A DNA stretch of 64,000 bases from Candidatus Riflebacteria bacterium HGW-Riflebacteria-2 (GCA_002839435.1 PGYA01000008.1:62001-126000), one strand, 5' to 3'; counted from the first letter of the stretch, positions 9,502 through 18,879 are shown. The notes: generated by a model not told the origin, from the sequence alone. A program made the numbers and translations.

Positions 9502-9948
9502 ATGGGAATCATCAAAGGCAAGATCCAGAGAGGACTTGGCGAGTCAAAAAACACCGTTCACGAGCAAATGCCGTTTTTCCGGAAATGCTTTCCTGAAGTT
9601 GGCGGGTGCAAAGAAGGCACAATAAATATTCTTCTCGAAAAGCCTCTGGTAATTTTGACACCTGACTTTGCCAGTCAGCCGCTGCCATGGCATCCAGCTT
9701 TCAAGGTGGTCAAGGGCGGCGAGGTTTTTAAATTCGTACGCGTCAGCCTGACAGTAGAGGGCTGTAAACCGGTAAAAGCCTGGATATATAAGGCACAGTT
9801 TTCACCCTATCACGACAATCCTTTTTATATCGAAGTGCTGGCGCCAGACATAGGCTTCAGCGGCGAACCCTCCTGCTCGATCGAGATTCTCAGCAGATGC
9901 AGCGAAGGATTTGTGGTAGTCGATGATTCTGAGCGCCCGGCAGGCTGA
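9502..9948 (+). CDS. Riboflavin-kinase-like (DUF120-like) beta-barrel protein
   Basis: 148 residues. The layout resembles archaeal CTP-dependent riboflavin kinases: an opening GKIQRGLGESKNTV strand, a CKEGTINILLEKPLVI segment like their pGTLNv..L motif, and a closing FYIEVLAPDIGF like their lEiiAP..LR. Binding residues cannot be confirmed by eye, and bacterial proteins of this type are mostly uncharacterised, so a kinase activity is not claimed. GGAGAG precedes ATG 9502. The next gene begins 2 bp after its stop, so it is likely co-translated with the metallo-hydrolase and the exported protein that follow. Confidence 0.7.
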   Translation: MGIIKGKIQRGLGESKNTVHEQMPFFRKCFPEVGGCKEGTINILLEKPLVILTPDFASQPLPWHPAFKVVKGGEVFKFVRVSLTVEGCKPVKAWIYKAQFSPYHDNPFYIEVLAPDIGFSGEPSCSIEILSRCSEGFVVVDDSERPAG

Positions 9949-9950
9949 CA

Positions 9951-10832
9951 ATGGAACTGGCGCGCCTTACCGAGCGGGTGTTATGGGTTCGTGGACCAGC
10001 CAACGTTGGCGTCATTCTGCTCGACAACAGTAAGGTTGCCCTTATCGACTCTGGCTGCGATCAGCAGTTCGCCAAAAAGCTTTTCGAGCTGCTTTCAGAT
10101 TACCGCTTCAAGGTTTCACATATTCTCAACACGCACGCGCATGCTGATCACATTGGCGGCAACAGTTTTTTCCAGGAAAAGTGTGGCTGCAAAATCATGG
10201 CTTCGACCCTTGAAGCGCCAACAATAAGGCAACCCCTGATTCAATGCGCGGTGCTGTTTTCCGGCGCTCCAATCGGCGACCTGATGAACCGCTTTATCAT
10301 GGCGAATCCCAGCCAGGTCGAAGTTGTTACTGCAAACGAGATTAAGCTCGATGAACTCAGAATAGAGATACTCGATCTACCCGGTCATTCAGTTAATCAG
10401 AAAGGCTTTCTCGTCGATGGCGTAGCTTTTTTAGCCGACACGCTGTTTCCTGACAACTTTTTCAGCAAGCAACGCCTTCCTTTCAATTACGACCCGAACT
10501 CGCACACACAGACTCTCGAAAGGCTGAGAAAAATCGAGGCCAACTGTTTTATTGGCGGCCATTTCCAGCCGCAAAATTCGATCGGTTCTCTTATCGCCAG
10601 CAATCTCAGTCATTTAAACGAATCTCTCGATTTCATGCGCGGGCTGCTCAAGACGCCGATGCCACAGGATCGTGTGGTTAAGGCATTTCTCGACCATTAC
10701 GGACTCAAAAAAACCAACTGGGAATATTATCTTTATCGCACCATGGTAAATGGCTATCTTTCGTCGCTGCACAAGCACGGCGAAATCAAGTATCGGGTTC
10801 TCGACAACCTGCCAGTGTGGTATGCCGCCTAA
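9951..10832 (+). CDS. Metallo-beta-lactamase-fold hydrolase
   Basis: 293 residues. The signature THAHADHIGG (HxHxDH) sits near residue 62. Other ligands are present: DLPGHSVNQKGFLVDGVAFLADTLFP supplies the later His and Asp, and FIGGH the last His. The N-terminal 200 residues form the MBL domain, and a helical C-terminal part follows. Members hydrolyse thioesters, phosphoesters or lactones using two metal ions; the substrate is unknown. It lacks a signal peptide, so it is cytoplasmic. It starts 2 bp after the previous gene, and the next gene overlaps its last 11 bp. Confidence 0.9.
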   Translation: MELARLTERVLWVRGPANVGVILLDNSKVALIDSGCDQQFAKKLFELLSDYRFKVSHILNTHAHADHIGGNSFFQEKCGCKIMASTLEAPTIRQPLIQCAVLFSGAPIGDLMNRFIMANPSQVEVVTANEIKLDELRIEILDLPGHSVNQKGFLVDGVAFLADTLFPDNFFSKQRLPFNYDPNSHTQTLERLRKIEANCFIGGHFQPQNSIGSLIASNLSHLNESLDFMRGLLKTPMPQDRVVKAFLDHYGLKKTNWEYYLYRTMVNGYLSSLHKHGEIKYRVLDNLPVWYAA

Positions 10833-11298
10833 AACTACTATTATTGCGCTGATGCTTATTGTATGCGGCGGCGACCAGGTGTTGCCGCAGACGATAACGC
10901 GCTGGCACCGAATACCCGGGCATGGTCAGCCTCAGATCATCAGACATCCGCTTGAACACGCCGATCAGCCAGGCGAACTTTTCAGGTTCAGTTACGAAAC
11001 TCCGCCGGTCAAGCCAATGATGCGCCGGCTCAGACGCGGATTCAGCGAGCTGTTTCCTGAGCCAGTTCCTGAAGAGAGCTATATCGATATCAGCCGTTCT
11101 ACGCAAAAGCTTGAAGAACTCGACAACGAGGCCGACAACGCGCTTGAGCTTGGCTACGAAAAACTCGACACCGACAATGACATTTCGATTTTCGATCCCG
11201 ACAGGTTAATCGTCGATACTGCCACCGGAAGTCTGGATCTGCTGGAAACAACAGAACTGGCGCCGGCAACGTTCAGCTTTCCCGTTGCCGAAGATTGA
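10822..11298 (+). CDS. Exported protein of unknown function
   Basis: 158 residues, not recognised. A hydrophobic N-terminus (MPPKTTIIALMLIVCGGDQVLP) reads as a signal peptide or possibly a lipid anchor, although the cysteine context is not a good lipobox. The mature region is acidic toward its end (LDNEADNALELGYEKLDTDNDISIFDPD) and shows no domain I know. ATG 10822 overlaps the end of the hydrolase gene by 11 bp; an upstream in-frame ATG lies wholly within that gene and would bury the signal peptide. It is the last gene of a three-gene unit. Confidence 0.75.
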   Translation: MPPKTTIIALMLIVCGGDQVLPQTITRWHRIPGHGQPQIIRHPLEHADQPGELFRFSYETPPVKPMMRRLRRGFSELFPEPVPEESYIDISRSTQKLEELDNEADNALELGYEKLDTDNDISIFDPDRLIVDTATGSLDLLETTELAPATFSFPVAED

Positions 11299-11305
11299 GC
11301 GGAGA

Positions 11306-11607
11306 ACAGTCCTCTGTCACATAAGAGTTTAAGAATTCGATACGTGGTATACCGCTTATGCCGGGCTCTCGGCAGGATACCAACGTTTCAACTCTCCCCA
11401 GGCGTTAGTTTCTGCTTATAGAAGTGGCTTTGCGTCAATAGTGCCTGGCTCGGCCGAACTGCTCTATCCTGCGCAGTTCGACATAAGCACCTCCCTGTGC
11501 AAAAAGTTTACGCTTATGGTATGCCTGCCTGCGCCCTTAGTATAGTTTTTAACAGCGCCTGTTTTATCTTCAATTTATCTATAAGTTCAACTTTGCCAGA
11601 GCACTAG
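11306..11607. mobile_element. MITE-like element (non-coding, imperfect terminal inverted repeats)
   Basis: The right end reads, inverted, CTAGTGCTCTGGCAAAGTTG. The left end has a weaker match, ACAGTCCTCTGTCACATAAG. The same termini bound the element at 17107-17261, where they are clearer. No transposase frame is inside, so it would be a non-autonomous element. The interior holds a repeat shared with 49885-50062. Confidence 0.5.
11345..11533. repeat. Dispersed structured repeat, copy A
   Basis: This shares blocks with copy C (49885-50062): GCTCTCGGCAGG, CAACTCTCCCCAGGCG and TGGCTTTGCGTCAATA followed by TGCCTGGCTCG. CCAGGC and GCCTGG form an inverted pair about 50 bp apart around the conserved TGGCTTTGCGTCAATA segment. 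It holds no gene. Confidence 0.6.
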
Positions 11608-11671
11608 CTTCAATAGCGGCCGGAACTGCAGACACCAGCCGGATTGTTTTTCGCAAGATGTGAATGGGCCT

Positions 11672-11941
11672 TTAAACTTGCTTGCGGAAACACTTCTGAC
11701 AGTATACCGGGCGATCCTGACAGGGTACAAAACACAAGCGGGTCTGTATGCCACAGACACTACATACGGCAACCCGCTTTTCGCCGGGCACTTCCCATAT
11801 CTGCCGCAGCCTGTCAGCAAAGCAGCTGGAACAATAAAGCGGAGGCGCGGCACAGTCATGCTCAGTCAGAAAATTACGCTGCGCATCGCTGAGACTGAAC
11901 GAACCTCCGCAGCATCTGCAAACCAGATTCCCTGAATTCAT
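11672..11941 (-). CDS. Small double zinc-ribbon protein
   Basis: 89 residues. The first half, VCRCCGGSFSLSDAQRNFL followed by LYCSSCFADR, matches a zf-trcl-like CxxC...CxxC ribbon. The second half, VCSVCGIQTRLCFVPCQDRPVYCQKCF, is a second ribbon with the common RPVYCxxC ending. Such proteins bind zinc and usually contact nucleic acid or other proteins; the role here is unknown. The frame is open to 12025, but ATG 11941 follows AGGAGAT with good spacing. It is divergent from the HEAT gene at 12028, and the start regions lie within 90 bp. Confidence 0.85.
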   Translation of the reverse strand: MNSGNLVCRCCGGSFSLSDAQRNFLTEHDCAAPPLYCSSCFADRLRQIWEVPGEKRVAVCSVCGIQTRLCFVPCQDRPVYCQKCFRKQV

Positions 11942-11990
11942 GCCAATCTCCTTAAGCAGACAGCAGTCGTCACAAAACCTGCGACTCCGG

Positions 11991-12019
11991 TTGAGAATGC
12001 CCCCGGTATCTGTTAATAT
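11991..12019 (+). promoter_or_regulatory. Sigma70-type promoter of the HEAT gene, leaderless layout
   Basis: TTGAGA (11991-11996), 17-bp spacer, TAATAT (12014-12019). The ATG of the next gene begins 9 bases after the -10 box, so the transcript should start at or very near the start codon. Confidence 0.6.
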
Positions 12020-12027
12020 GTACACTT

Positions 12028-13167
12028 ATGCAGGCAGCAAAAACTTACAAAGTTATTATACCTTACAGCGAATCGGCGAATCCACGCAAAAAGTTCAAGA
12101 TCGAATACACCGTGGCCGCCGTAGATCGTGAATCAGCTCTCAAAAAGGCTGAACGCGAATTTGACTCTTATACAGACTACAACAGTGCCTCATGGGTGCG
12201 CAGCATCGAGCGTGAGGGAATACGCATCTGGAAACTTCTGCCTGACCGCCCGCAGACGCCCGAGCGCATCGACGAACTGGCAAAAAGACTCGCATCAGAA
12301 GACGAAGATATTGTCTATAACAGCCTGAAGGCCTTGGGCGAACTTGAAGATTCTTCAGCCAGTTCGCAGATAATTGGAGTATTCAGGCACAGCAACCCTG
12401 AGCTGGTGGCACTGGCCGTCGAAACTCTTGGCAGAATCGGTGACCCAAGCAATCTTGGCGCCATACAGGGACTCTACAAACCTGATGCCCACCCACGCAT
12501 AAAGGCCTGCGTCGTTGCCGCCACCGGTAAACTGTCGCTGCCAAATGACAATGTCGTCGGTTTTCTTACACGGGCCCTTCAGGAAGAAGACGCGCGCGTG
12601 CGCGCCAACGCCATTGAAGCGGTTGAGCGACTTGACCTGCCAGACGTTACCAGACTTCTTCTGCCGATGCTCAACGACGAAGATAACCGGGTGCGCGCCA
12701 ATGTAATCAAAGCTCTCTGGAACAAGGAAAGCCACGATCAACTGCTCGCCGCCCTCAAAGTCATGGCTATCGACGACAACCCCTGGATGAAAGCCTCAGC
12801 TGTATTTGTGCTCGACAAGGTCAATATTCCGGGGCGACTCGAACTGCTCGCCGACATGGCCGCGGATGAGCACCCCAAGATTCGGCAGAATGCGCGCGAG
12901 GCCCTTTTCCGCCAGAACGGTATTGAATGCATTCCCTGGTGGCTCGAAACCCTCGAAACCGACGATGAATTCACAAAAGTAGCCGGCAAAGTAGCCAACA
13001 TGGGTGAAAGAGCACTATCTACCATTCTTGCTTTCAACGGCCAGACCGAAAAGAGCCGGAAATACGCGGGAATGTTGCTCGACCTTCTCGAACAGCAGGT
13101 GCTGCAGTCGTCCGGCTGGATAAGCTGGCTAAAAACCAAGCAAAAGCGGCTGTTCAAAAACAGCTGA
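12028..13167 (+). CDS. HEAT-repeat protein
   Basis: 379 residues. An N-terminal domain of about 70 residues (TYKVIIPYSESANPRKKFKIEYTV) is followed by HEAT repeats from about 75 to 310, seen as recurring helical pairs: IVYNSLKALGELEDSSAS, LVALAVETLGRIGDPSN, RVRANAIEAVERLD and RVRANVIKALWNK. HEAT arrays are scaffolds for protein contacts; no enzyme domain is present. There is no signal peptide, so it is cytoplasmic. A second HEAT protein is encoded at 17438-18865. No ribosome site is visible and the promoter abuts the start. FtsH follows 95 bp on, with its own likely promoter. Confidence 0.88.
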   Translation: MQAAKTYKVIIPYSESANPRKKFKIEYTVAAVDRESALKKAEREFDSYTDYNSASWVRSIEREGIRIWKLLPDRPQTPERIDELAKRLASEDEDIVYNSLKALGELEDSSASSQIIGVFRHSNPELVALAVETLGRIGDPSNLGAIQGLYKPDAHPRIKACVVAATGKLSLPNDNVVGFLTRALQEEDARVRANAIEAVERLDLPDVTRLLLPMLNDEDNRVRANVIKALWNKESHDQLLAALKVMAIDDNPWMKASAVFVLDKVNIPGRLELLADMAADEHPKIRQNAREALFRQNGIECIPWWLETLETDDEFTKVAGKVANMGERALSTILAFNGQTEKSRKYAGMLLDLLEQQVLQSSGWISWLKTKQKRLFKNS

Positions 13168-13184
13168 GGCTTCTGAACATTAAA

Positions 13185-13213
13185 TTGATAAGTGGTCAGG
13201 CTTGTGATAGCAT
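13185..13213 (+). promoter_or_regulatory. Sigma70-type promoter upstream of ftsH
   Basis: TTGATA (13185-13190), 17-bp spacer, TAGCAT (13208-13213), about 50 bases before the ftsH ATG. Confidence 0.5.
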
Positions 13214-13262
13214 GACATACATATTTACGAACTTCTAAAAAATCAACAACAGGCACAGGATT

Positions 13263-15245
13263 ATGAAAGAACAACCCACTAAGATGAAAACAGTTGCACT
13301 TTACGCTCTGCTGCTGATCCTTCTGCTCACAGCGTTTACCAATATTACAAGCACCAAGAAGGTGGATCGGCTCAAATATTCTGAATTTCTCAAAATTGTC
13401 AAAGGCGAAGACAAAGGTCGCGCGATTCTGAGCGTCAAAATCAACGATCGCGAGATTACCGGAGTCTTTCAAAAGCAGTTAACTACAATAGGCTCAGACA
13501 CTGAATTGCCAACCTCAAGTTTCGTTGTGATCGCTCCCGAAGACCCAGGCCTGATGGATATAATCAGAAATTCAAAAATCATCATCGAAGCTGAACCACC
13601 GGCGCAGATGTCATGGTGGCTGAATCTGCTGATCAACTGGTTCCCTTTCATACTGCTGATCGGTGCCTGGCTCTACATTCTGCAGAAAATGCAGGGTGGC
13701 GGCGCCAAAGCCCTCAGTTTTGGAAAAAGCCGCGCACGCATGGTCGATCCGACCGAAAAGCGCGTGCTGTTCAAAGACGTCGCCGGCGTAACAGAAGCCA
13801 AGGAAGACCTGCTTGAAGTAGTCGATTTCCTCAAGGAACCACGTAAGTTCACCGATCTCGGCGCCAAAATTCCGCGCGGCGTGTTGCTGTTCGGGCCTCC
13901 CGGCACCGGCAAAACGCTGCTCGCACGTGCTGTAGCAGGCGAAGCCAATGTGCCATTCTTCAATATCAGCGGCTCCGAATTCGTCGAAATGTTTGTCGGC
14001 GTTGGTGCCTCGCGCGTTCGCGACCTGTTCGAACAGGCCCGCAAGAATGCGCCCTGCATCATATTCATGGACGAAATCGACGCAGTCGGACGCCAGCGCG
14101 GTGCCGGACTCGGCGGCGGCCATGACGAACGCGAACAGACCCTGAACCAGCTGCTCGTAGAAATGGACGGTTTCGACAACACCAAGGGTATCATCCTGGT
14201 GGCCGCCACGAACCGCCCGGACGTTCTCGATCCGGCTCTTCTGCGCCCCGGTCGCTTTGACCGTCGAATTGTCGTCGATCAGCCTGACATAAGAGGCCGC
14301 GAAGAAATTCTGAAAATTCATGTGCGCGACAAACCGGTCGGAGACGACGTCGATCTCGCAATACTGGCGCGCCGCACCCCCGGCTTTGTCGGCGCTGATC
14401 TCGCTAATCTGACCAATGAAGCTGCGATTCTGGCGGCCCGTCTAGGCCGCAAAATCGTGCTAATGTCAGACTTCGAAGCATCGATCGACAAGGTTATTGC
14501 CGGTTCAGAGCGCAAAAGCCGCATTATTTCGGACAAAGAAAAAGAAAACACCGCATATCACGAAATGGGTCACGCACTGGTCGCAGCATTTCTGCCCAAT
14601 ACCGACCCCGTACATAAAATAACCATCATCCCACGCGGCATGGCGTTGGGTATGACCATGCAGCTGCCGGTCGAAGATCGCCTCACCGTTTCGCGCAGCC
14701 ATCTCAAGGATCAGCTTTGTGTGCTGCTCGCCGGCCGTGCTGCCGAGAAGATTGTGTTCAATGAACTGACTTCCGGTGCTAAAAACGACATCGAGCGCGC
14801 CACCAAGATTGCCCGCAAGATGGTCTGTGAACTGGGCATGAGTGACGAGATTGGGCCGCTGCATCTGGGTGACGATAACCAGACTGTATTTCTCGGCCGC
14901 GAATTCAATACACGCAACGACCTTTCTGACGACACTGCCCGCAAAATCGACGGCGAAATCAGACATCTGATCGATTGGGCCCAGAACAAGGCCCTGGAAA
15001 TCCTTACCGAAAACCGCGAACTGCTTAACCGTGCCTCAAAATCTCTGCTCGAACGCGAAACCATAAACGGCGAAGAGTTCAAGGAAATCATTGCAGGGCG
15101 TGAATTGCCACCGCTACCACCGCCGCTGTCCAAACCGATAGATGCAGCAGTCGAAGCCATCGCTAACGCTGGCCGGGCTAACGAAAATCCACAAAAGGAT
15201 CGCCCCAAAGACTACAGTCCTGACGAATATCGAAAAGATCCGTAA
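13263..15245 (+). CDS. ftsH: ATP-dependent zinc metalloprotease FtsH
   Basis: 660 residues. Two membrane segments (about 11-27 and 121-140) flank an extracytoplasmic domain, as is normal. The AAA module has Walker A GPPGTGKT (211-218), Walker [11 protein letters not shown] (265-274) and the second region of homology [21 protein letters not shown] (315-335). The protease domain carries the zinc motif HEMGH (433-437). FtsH extracts and degrades membrane and short-lived cytoplasmic proteins. The pore motif [13 protein letters not shown] is intact, and length and order match the family. The C-terminus is proline- and charge-rich. wecB follows 4 bp after the stop. Confidence 0.98.
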   Translation: MKEQPTKMKTVALYALLLILLLTAFTNITSTKKVDRLKYSEFLKIVKGEDKGRAILSVKINDREITGVFQKQLTTIGSDTELPTSSFVVIAPEDPGLMDIIRNSKIIIEAEPPAQMSWWLNLLINWFPFILLIGAWLYILQKMQGGGAKALSFGKSRARMVDPTEKRVLFKDVAGVTEAKEDLLEVVDFLKEPRKFTDLGAKIPRGVLLFGPPGTGKTLLARAVAGEANVPFFNISGSEFVEMFVGVGASRVRDLFEQARKNAPCIIFMDEIDAVGRQRGAGLGGGHDEREQTLNQLLVEMDGFDNTKGIILVAATNRPDVLDPALLRPGRFDRRIVVDQPDIRGREEILKIHVRDKPVGDDVDLAILARRTPGFVGADLANLTNEAAILAARLGRKIVLMSDFEASIDKVIAGSERKSRIISDKEKENTAYHEMGHALVAAFLPNTDPVHKITIIPRGMALGMTMQLPVEDRLTVSRSHLKDQLCVLLAGRAAEKIVFNELTSGAKNDIERATKIARKMVCELGMSDEIGPLHLGDDNQTVFLGREFNTRNDLSDDTARKIDGEIRHLIDWAQNKALEILTENRELLNRASKSLLERETINGEEFKEIIAGRELPPLPPPLSKPIDAAVEAIANAGRANENPQKDRPKDYSPDEYRKDP

Positions 15246-15249
15246 AACC

Positions 15250-16365
15250 TTGAAACACTGGCGTTTCCTCTTCATACTTGGCACCAGACCGGAAGTCATC
15301 AAAATGGCTCCGGTCATTTTTGCTGCCCAGAAATGCCCTGACATAACGACCCAGATACTTCATACCGGGCAGCACCTTGAACTGGCCGAAGAGATGTTCA
15401 AGCATTTCAGACTCGAACCAGACTTCGATCTCGCGGTAATGCAGCCGAACCAGTCGCTCTTTCAGCTCACCAGCCGCATAACAGAAGGAATCGGTGAAAT
15501 CGTCTCACGCAACGAATACGACATGATCTTCGTGCAGGGAGACACTACATCTGCTTTTCTCGGTGCCCTGAGCGGATTTTATCAGAAAGTCCCGGTTGGG
15601 CACATCGAGGCCGGCCTGCGCACGCAAAACCGCTACAGCCCATTCCCTGAAGAGATCAACCGTCGCCTAGTCACGCCACTGGCCAGCCTGCATTTTGCGC
15701 CAACTGAGCGCGCCCGCCAGATGCTGCTGAAAGAAGGCACGCTCGAGCAAAGCATTTTCGTTACCGGTAATACCGTCATCGACGCTCTGCACTGGAGTCT
15801 ACAACGCAAACTCAGCGCGCCAAAGGAATTTGCCGACATTTTCGCTGCCGACGGGCGCCTGATACTGGTAACCACCCACCGCCGCGAAAACTTTGGCGAA
15901 CCGCACCGGCAGGTATTCTCAGCCCTGCTCGAGCTGGTCGAAAAATTCGCCGACGTGCGCATTCTTTTTCCAATTCATCCAAACCCGAAAGTGCGTGACG
16001 AAGCTGCCAGACTGCTCAACAACCACCCCCGCATACATCTCACCGCGCCGCTTGGTTATCAGGTTTTTATCATGGCCATGCAGCGCTGCCATCTGATAAT
16101 GAGCGACTCCGGTGGCGTCCAGGAAGAAGCTCCCAGCCTGAACAAACCCGTTCTGGTTCTGCGCGAATCAACCGAGCGCCCGGAAGGCCTCGAAACAGGC
16201 GCTCTCAAGCTTGTCGGCACTGACAGACAGAAAATCATTGCCAGCGCCAGCGAATTGCTCTGTGACCAGACCGCTTACACCAGAATGGCCGATGCAGTTA
16301 ACCCCTACGGCGACGGCAGGGCAGGGGAGCGCATAATAGAGGCCGCCAGCAACTATCTGAGCTGA
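15250..16365 (+). CDS. wecB: UDP-N-acetylglucosamine 2-epimerase (non-hydrolysing)
   Basis: About 371 residues. Motifs are FILGTRPEVIKMAPV, TGQHLELAEEMF, FVQGDTTSAFLGAL, PVGHIEAGLRT, PFPEEINRRL, VTTHRRENFG, and MSDSGGVQEEAPSLNKPVLVLRESTERPEGLETG. It converts UDP-GlcNAc to UDP-ManNAc for surface polysaccharide. The start is uncertain: TTG 15250, right after the ftsH stop, gives the length expected of the family, while the only upstream ATG (15142) would overlap ftsH by 104 bp without a ribosome site. The WecG/TagA-type transferase at 27432 would use ManNAc-derived sugars, which makes a functional link plausible. Confidence 0.93.
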   Translation: MKHWRFLFILGTRPEVIKMAPVIFAAQKCPDITTQILHTGQHLELAEEMFKHFRLEPDFDLAVMQPNQSLFQLTSRITEGIGEIVSRNEYDMIFVQGDTTSAFLGALSGFYQKVPVGHIEAGLRTQNRYSPFPEEINRRLVTPLASLHFAPTERARQMLLKEGTLEQSIFVTGNTVIDALHWSLQRKLSAPKEFADIFAADGRLILVTTHRRENFGEPHRQVFSALLELVEKFADVRILFPIHPNPKVRDEAARLLNNHPRIHLTAPLGYQVFIMAMQRCHLIMSDSGGVQEEAPSLNKPVLVLRESTERPEGLETGALKLVGTDRQKIIASASELLCDQTAYTRMADAVNPYGDGRAGERIIEAASNYLS

Positions 16366-16511
16366 CAAACAGGCCGTTCTGCCGCCAGTCTGTTCAGGCA
16401 CAGAACACCGCATTAACGCGCCTATGCCCAACCCCGCTGGCAAAGTTCCATCACATGGCCATAAGCCCCGACAAGCAATCCTTTTGTCCATAAAATTGCC
16501 GCGTCGGGATA

Positions 16512-16620
16512 CCGCTTATACTGGCTCTCGGCGCAATCAGGCATCTCTTACGGCCTTAGTCGCTGGGGATACTAATGGCTTTGCCCTTGATTCGCTATAA
16601 GCAAGGTTCCGCTCATTGAA
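16512..16620. repeat. Dispersed repeat, diverged copy B
   Basis: ATACCGCTTATACTGGCTCT, CTCGGC..CAGG and TGGCTTTGC occur in the same order as in copy A, but the rest has drifted. It is a weaker relative of copies A and C and holds no gene. Confidence 0.4.
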
Positions 16621-16639
16621 GCGAGGCGCAAGACATCCT

Positions 16640-17106
16640 GTAACGCCTGCCATGGAACCACTCTGGCGCGGAATCCTTCCCATGCTGCCAGCACACGATA
16701 ATTGGCTGAACAGAATCTCATCGAGTAATTGCTTTATAAAGCTTCAGCCTTCAGGATTCAACCTTCAACCGGGTTGCTTTTTTACAGTGACTCGTTTCAT
16801 TCACAAGCTTTCTAAAAAACAGTCCCGCCTATTAGCATTGCAATTCTGAATGAGCTTCTGCATGCGCCGACCAGCAGAGACCGACAAAACCCGCATTAAT
16901 TCACTATTTCAGTGGCAATATTATCATTATTATCATAATTTTATTATATTTATAATCATATAAGCAGCAATATTAACAGATAAAAATTTATATTATCATC
17001 TTGTTATCAAAAAAGTAGTAAAACCCAAAGAAGGAGAATGCATTCTGCAACCCACAAACCATAAGAGAATGCCGATGAACCATCGAAGAGGCCCCCCAAA
17101 GCTAAG
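16640..17106. other. Intergenic stretch with an AT-rich island
   Basis: No convincing gene. Positions 16916-17020 are almost pure A and T, with recurring TTATCAT, unlike the GC-richer surroundings. After it comes AAGAAGGAG and ATG 17038 (an eight-codon frame), then a 13-codon frame from ATG 17069 that ends in the first bases of the MITE-like element. These tiny frames are not called as genes. Confidence 0.5.
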
Positions 17107-17261
17107 CTAGTCCTCTGTCAACATTGAATCTGGGTGCTATCGTCATTGCGAGGAGGGCGTCAGTCAGACGCAGCAATCCCATCGACAGAGAGATTGCTGC
17201 GTCGCTACGCTCCTCGCAATGACAAGTTTTATGCATGCTTTCAACTTTGACAAAGCACTAG
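17107..17261. mobile_element. MITE-like element with 22-bp terminal inverted repeats
   Basis: The left end starts CTAGTCCTCTGTCAACATTG and the inverted right end starts CTAGTGCTTTGTCAAAGTTG. About 18 of 22 positions agree and both begin with CTAG. Nested inside (17142-17222) is a palindromic element whose arms read CATTGCGAGGAG and CTCCTCGCAATG. There is no coding sequence. The remaining 176 bp up to the next gene show nothing recognisable. Confidence 0.65.
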
Positions 17262-17437
17262 TTGCCAGAAAGCGGGCAGCAAAAAGGCTTTGCTTCTACA
17301 AATTATCGATAACTGCAGAAACAAAGCCAGTCTACAGAGCAGATTGGTCTAATTTACCAAGGCTGCGGAGCTTTTAAAGCGCAGGCGCATATAAACCCGC
17401 TTATGAAAAACGACCAGATACCGAGAAAACCGCTGCC

Positions 17438-18865
17438 TTAGTGCAAATTCGGCTCTGGCTGGGTTTGCGCTTTGGGGGCAAGTATTTCAAGAGCTTTCTG
17501 TTCGGCTTCGGAAAGGTGTGATCTCACCTGATCCAGCCTGGGACCGGCTTTCCCGTCGACGAACAGTCTCATAAAATCGATAATACGCTCGCGTTGAGGT
17601 TCGCTTTTAGCGGAAGAATGCGCTTTTATCAACATTTCAAGATCTTCTGGTTCTAGAATTTCGAGCAGATAATGAGTTGCTTCTGCAAGCACATCCGACC
17701 CAACTTCTACAAAAGTTTTGAGCATGCTTTTGGCGCCATCTTCTTTGGGCATAAGCATGGCGGCAAGACCACAGGCGTTAACCATAAGATAGTGGTTGTC
17801 GGCGGTCTGAGTAAGGTTTTCGAGTGCTGCCCGATTCTTCTGGGCAAACAGCGCATAAAGGGCATTTAAACGAATCTCCAGAGACTCACTCGAGCGCGTC
17901 GCAAGTTCTTCGAGCATGCCGCCGGTCTGTTCGCGACTAAAGCCGCCAAGTGAAGTTACCGCCATGAGCCGCACTTCTGAAGATTCATCATTCAGCATAC
18001 GGGCAAGAGATTCGGGACTAAGAGCAGCAGAAGCTTTCTGCATCGAAGCGGCAGCGGCCTGGCGCACCCACTTGTCGCTATGCGAAACGCCTTCTTTGAT
18101 CATCGCCACGAACGGCAGATTAAATTCAGAAAGGTCAATTACTTTTAGCATAACCTGAGCAAAATCAGCATCAGCACGCTGCAAAGCGACCATCGTATCC
18201 TGGAGCAGCTGTTGATCCATGGCGCGCCATTCCATACGCAACTGACGAATAGCTTCTGCTGAATGCAGATTTATCAATAATCTGATTACCGGCTCGCCAC
18301 CCAGTCTCTTAAGAGCCATCAGCGCGGTTTCTACAAAATGGTAGTTTGCATATTCGTTTAATTTTTCTGATGATTTAATCATCAATCTGATAATAAGAGG
18401 TATACCCGAGACACCTGAAGTCTTAACTACCAGTTCCACCGCCCGACTCATTCGAGCAAAATCCATGTTACTGTCGAGCGCATCTAGCGCATCGGGAGCC
18501 AGGCGACCAATCGTCAGATGATCTATATCGATCGAGTCTGAAACATCAGCAATGGCTGCCAAAAGGAATGGTCGGCAAGAAATGTCAGCGTCGCGCATGG
18601 CTGACTGCAGGCGACCGAATATCTTTGCCCCCTTTTCAGGGTGAAAATAAAGAAAGTCTTCGATTTTTCGGGCAACCACAACCTGCACCGGCACCGTCAG
18701 CGCGGGAAGCTTTTCGAGCAAAACCGCCAGCGAGAATCCACCCATGTCAATAATGTCGCAGACTGCGCTTTCAAGCCGCTTTGCCGGGGTTCTTTCAAGC
18801 TTTTCGACCATTTGCCGGAGAGCCCTTACGTTATGTGATTTCTTTGGTTTGATATTTGTTGTCAT
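17438..18865 (-). CDS. HEAT-repeat protein
   Basis: 475 residues, helical throughout, without signal peptide or membrane segment. Repeats are weak but visible, for example KWVRQAAAASMQKASAALSPE, EVRLMAVTSLGGFSREQ and EIRLNALYALFAQ. No catalytic domain was recognised; it is probably a scaffold. AGGAG lies 7 bases before ATG 18865; the ATGs at 18889 and 18883 lie upstream of or overlap that site and are less likely. It begins 14 bp after the TPR gene and ends a three-gene operon headed by a DnaB-like ATPase, so the three products may act together. Confidence 0.85.
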   Translation of the reverse strand: MTTNIKPKKSHNVRALRQMVEKLERTPAKRLESAVCDIIDMGGFSLAVLLEKLPALTVPVQVVVARKIEDFLYFHPEKGAKIFGRLQSAMRDADISCRPFLLAAIADVSDSIDIDHLTIGRLAPDALDALDSNMDFARMSRAVELVVKTSGVSGIPLIIRLMIKSSEKLNEYANYHFVETALMALKRLGGEPVIRLLINLHSAEAIRQLRMEWRAMDQQLLQDTMVALQRADADFAQVMLKVIDLSEFNLPFVAMIKEGVSHSDKWVRQAAAASMQKASAALSPESLARMLNDESSEVRLMAVTSLGGFSREQTGGMLEELATRSSESLEIRLNALYALFAQKNRAALENLTQTADNHYLMVNACGLAAMLMPKEDGAKSMLKTFVEVGSDVLAEATHYLLEILEPEDLEMLIKAHSSAKSEPQRERIIDFMRLFVDGKAGPRLDQVRSHLSEAEQKALEILAPKAQTQPEPNLH

Positions 18866-18879
18866 TGCGGGCTCCTGAT

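Noticed and set aside
11587..11935. Plus and minus frames over the end of the MITE-like element
   Set aside because: They overlap the zinc-ribbon gene or the inverted repeat and have no ribosome site.
16616..16849. 77-codon plus frame after wecB
   Set aside because: No ribosome site and composition like the surrounding repeats; it begins inside repeat copy B.
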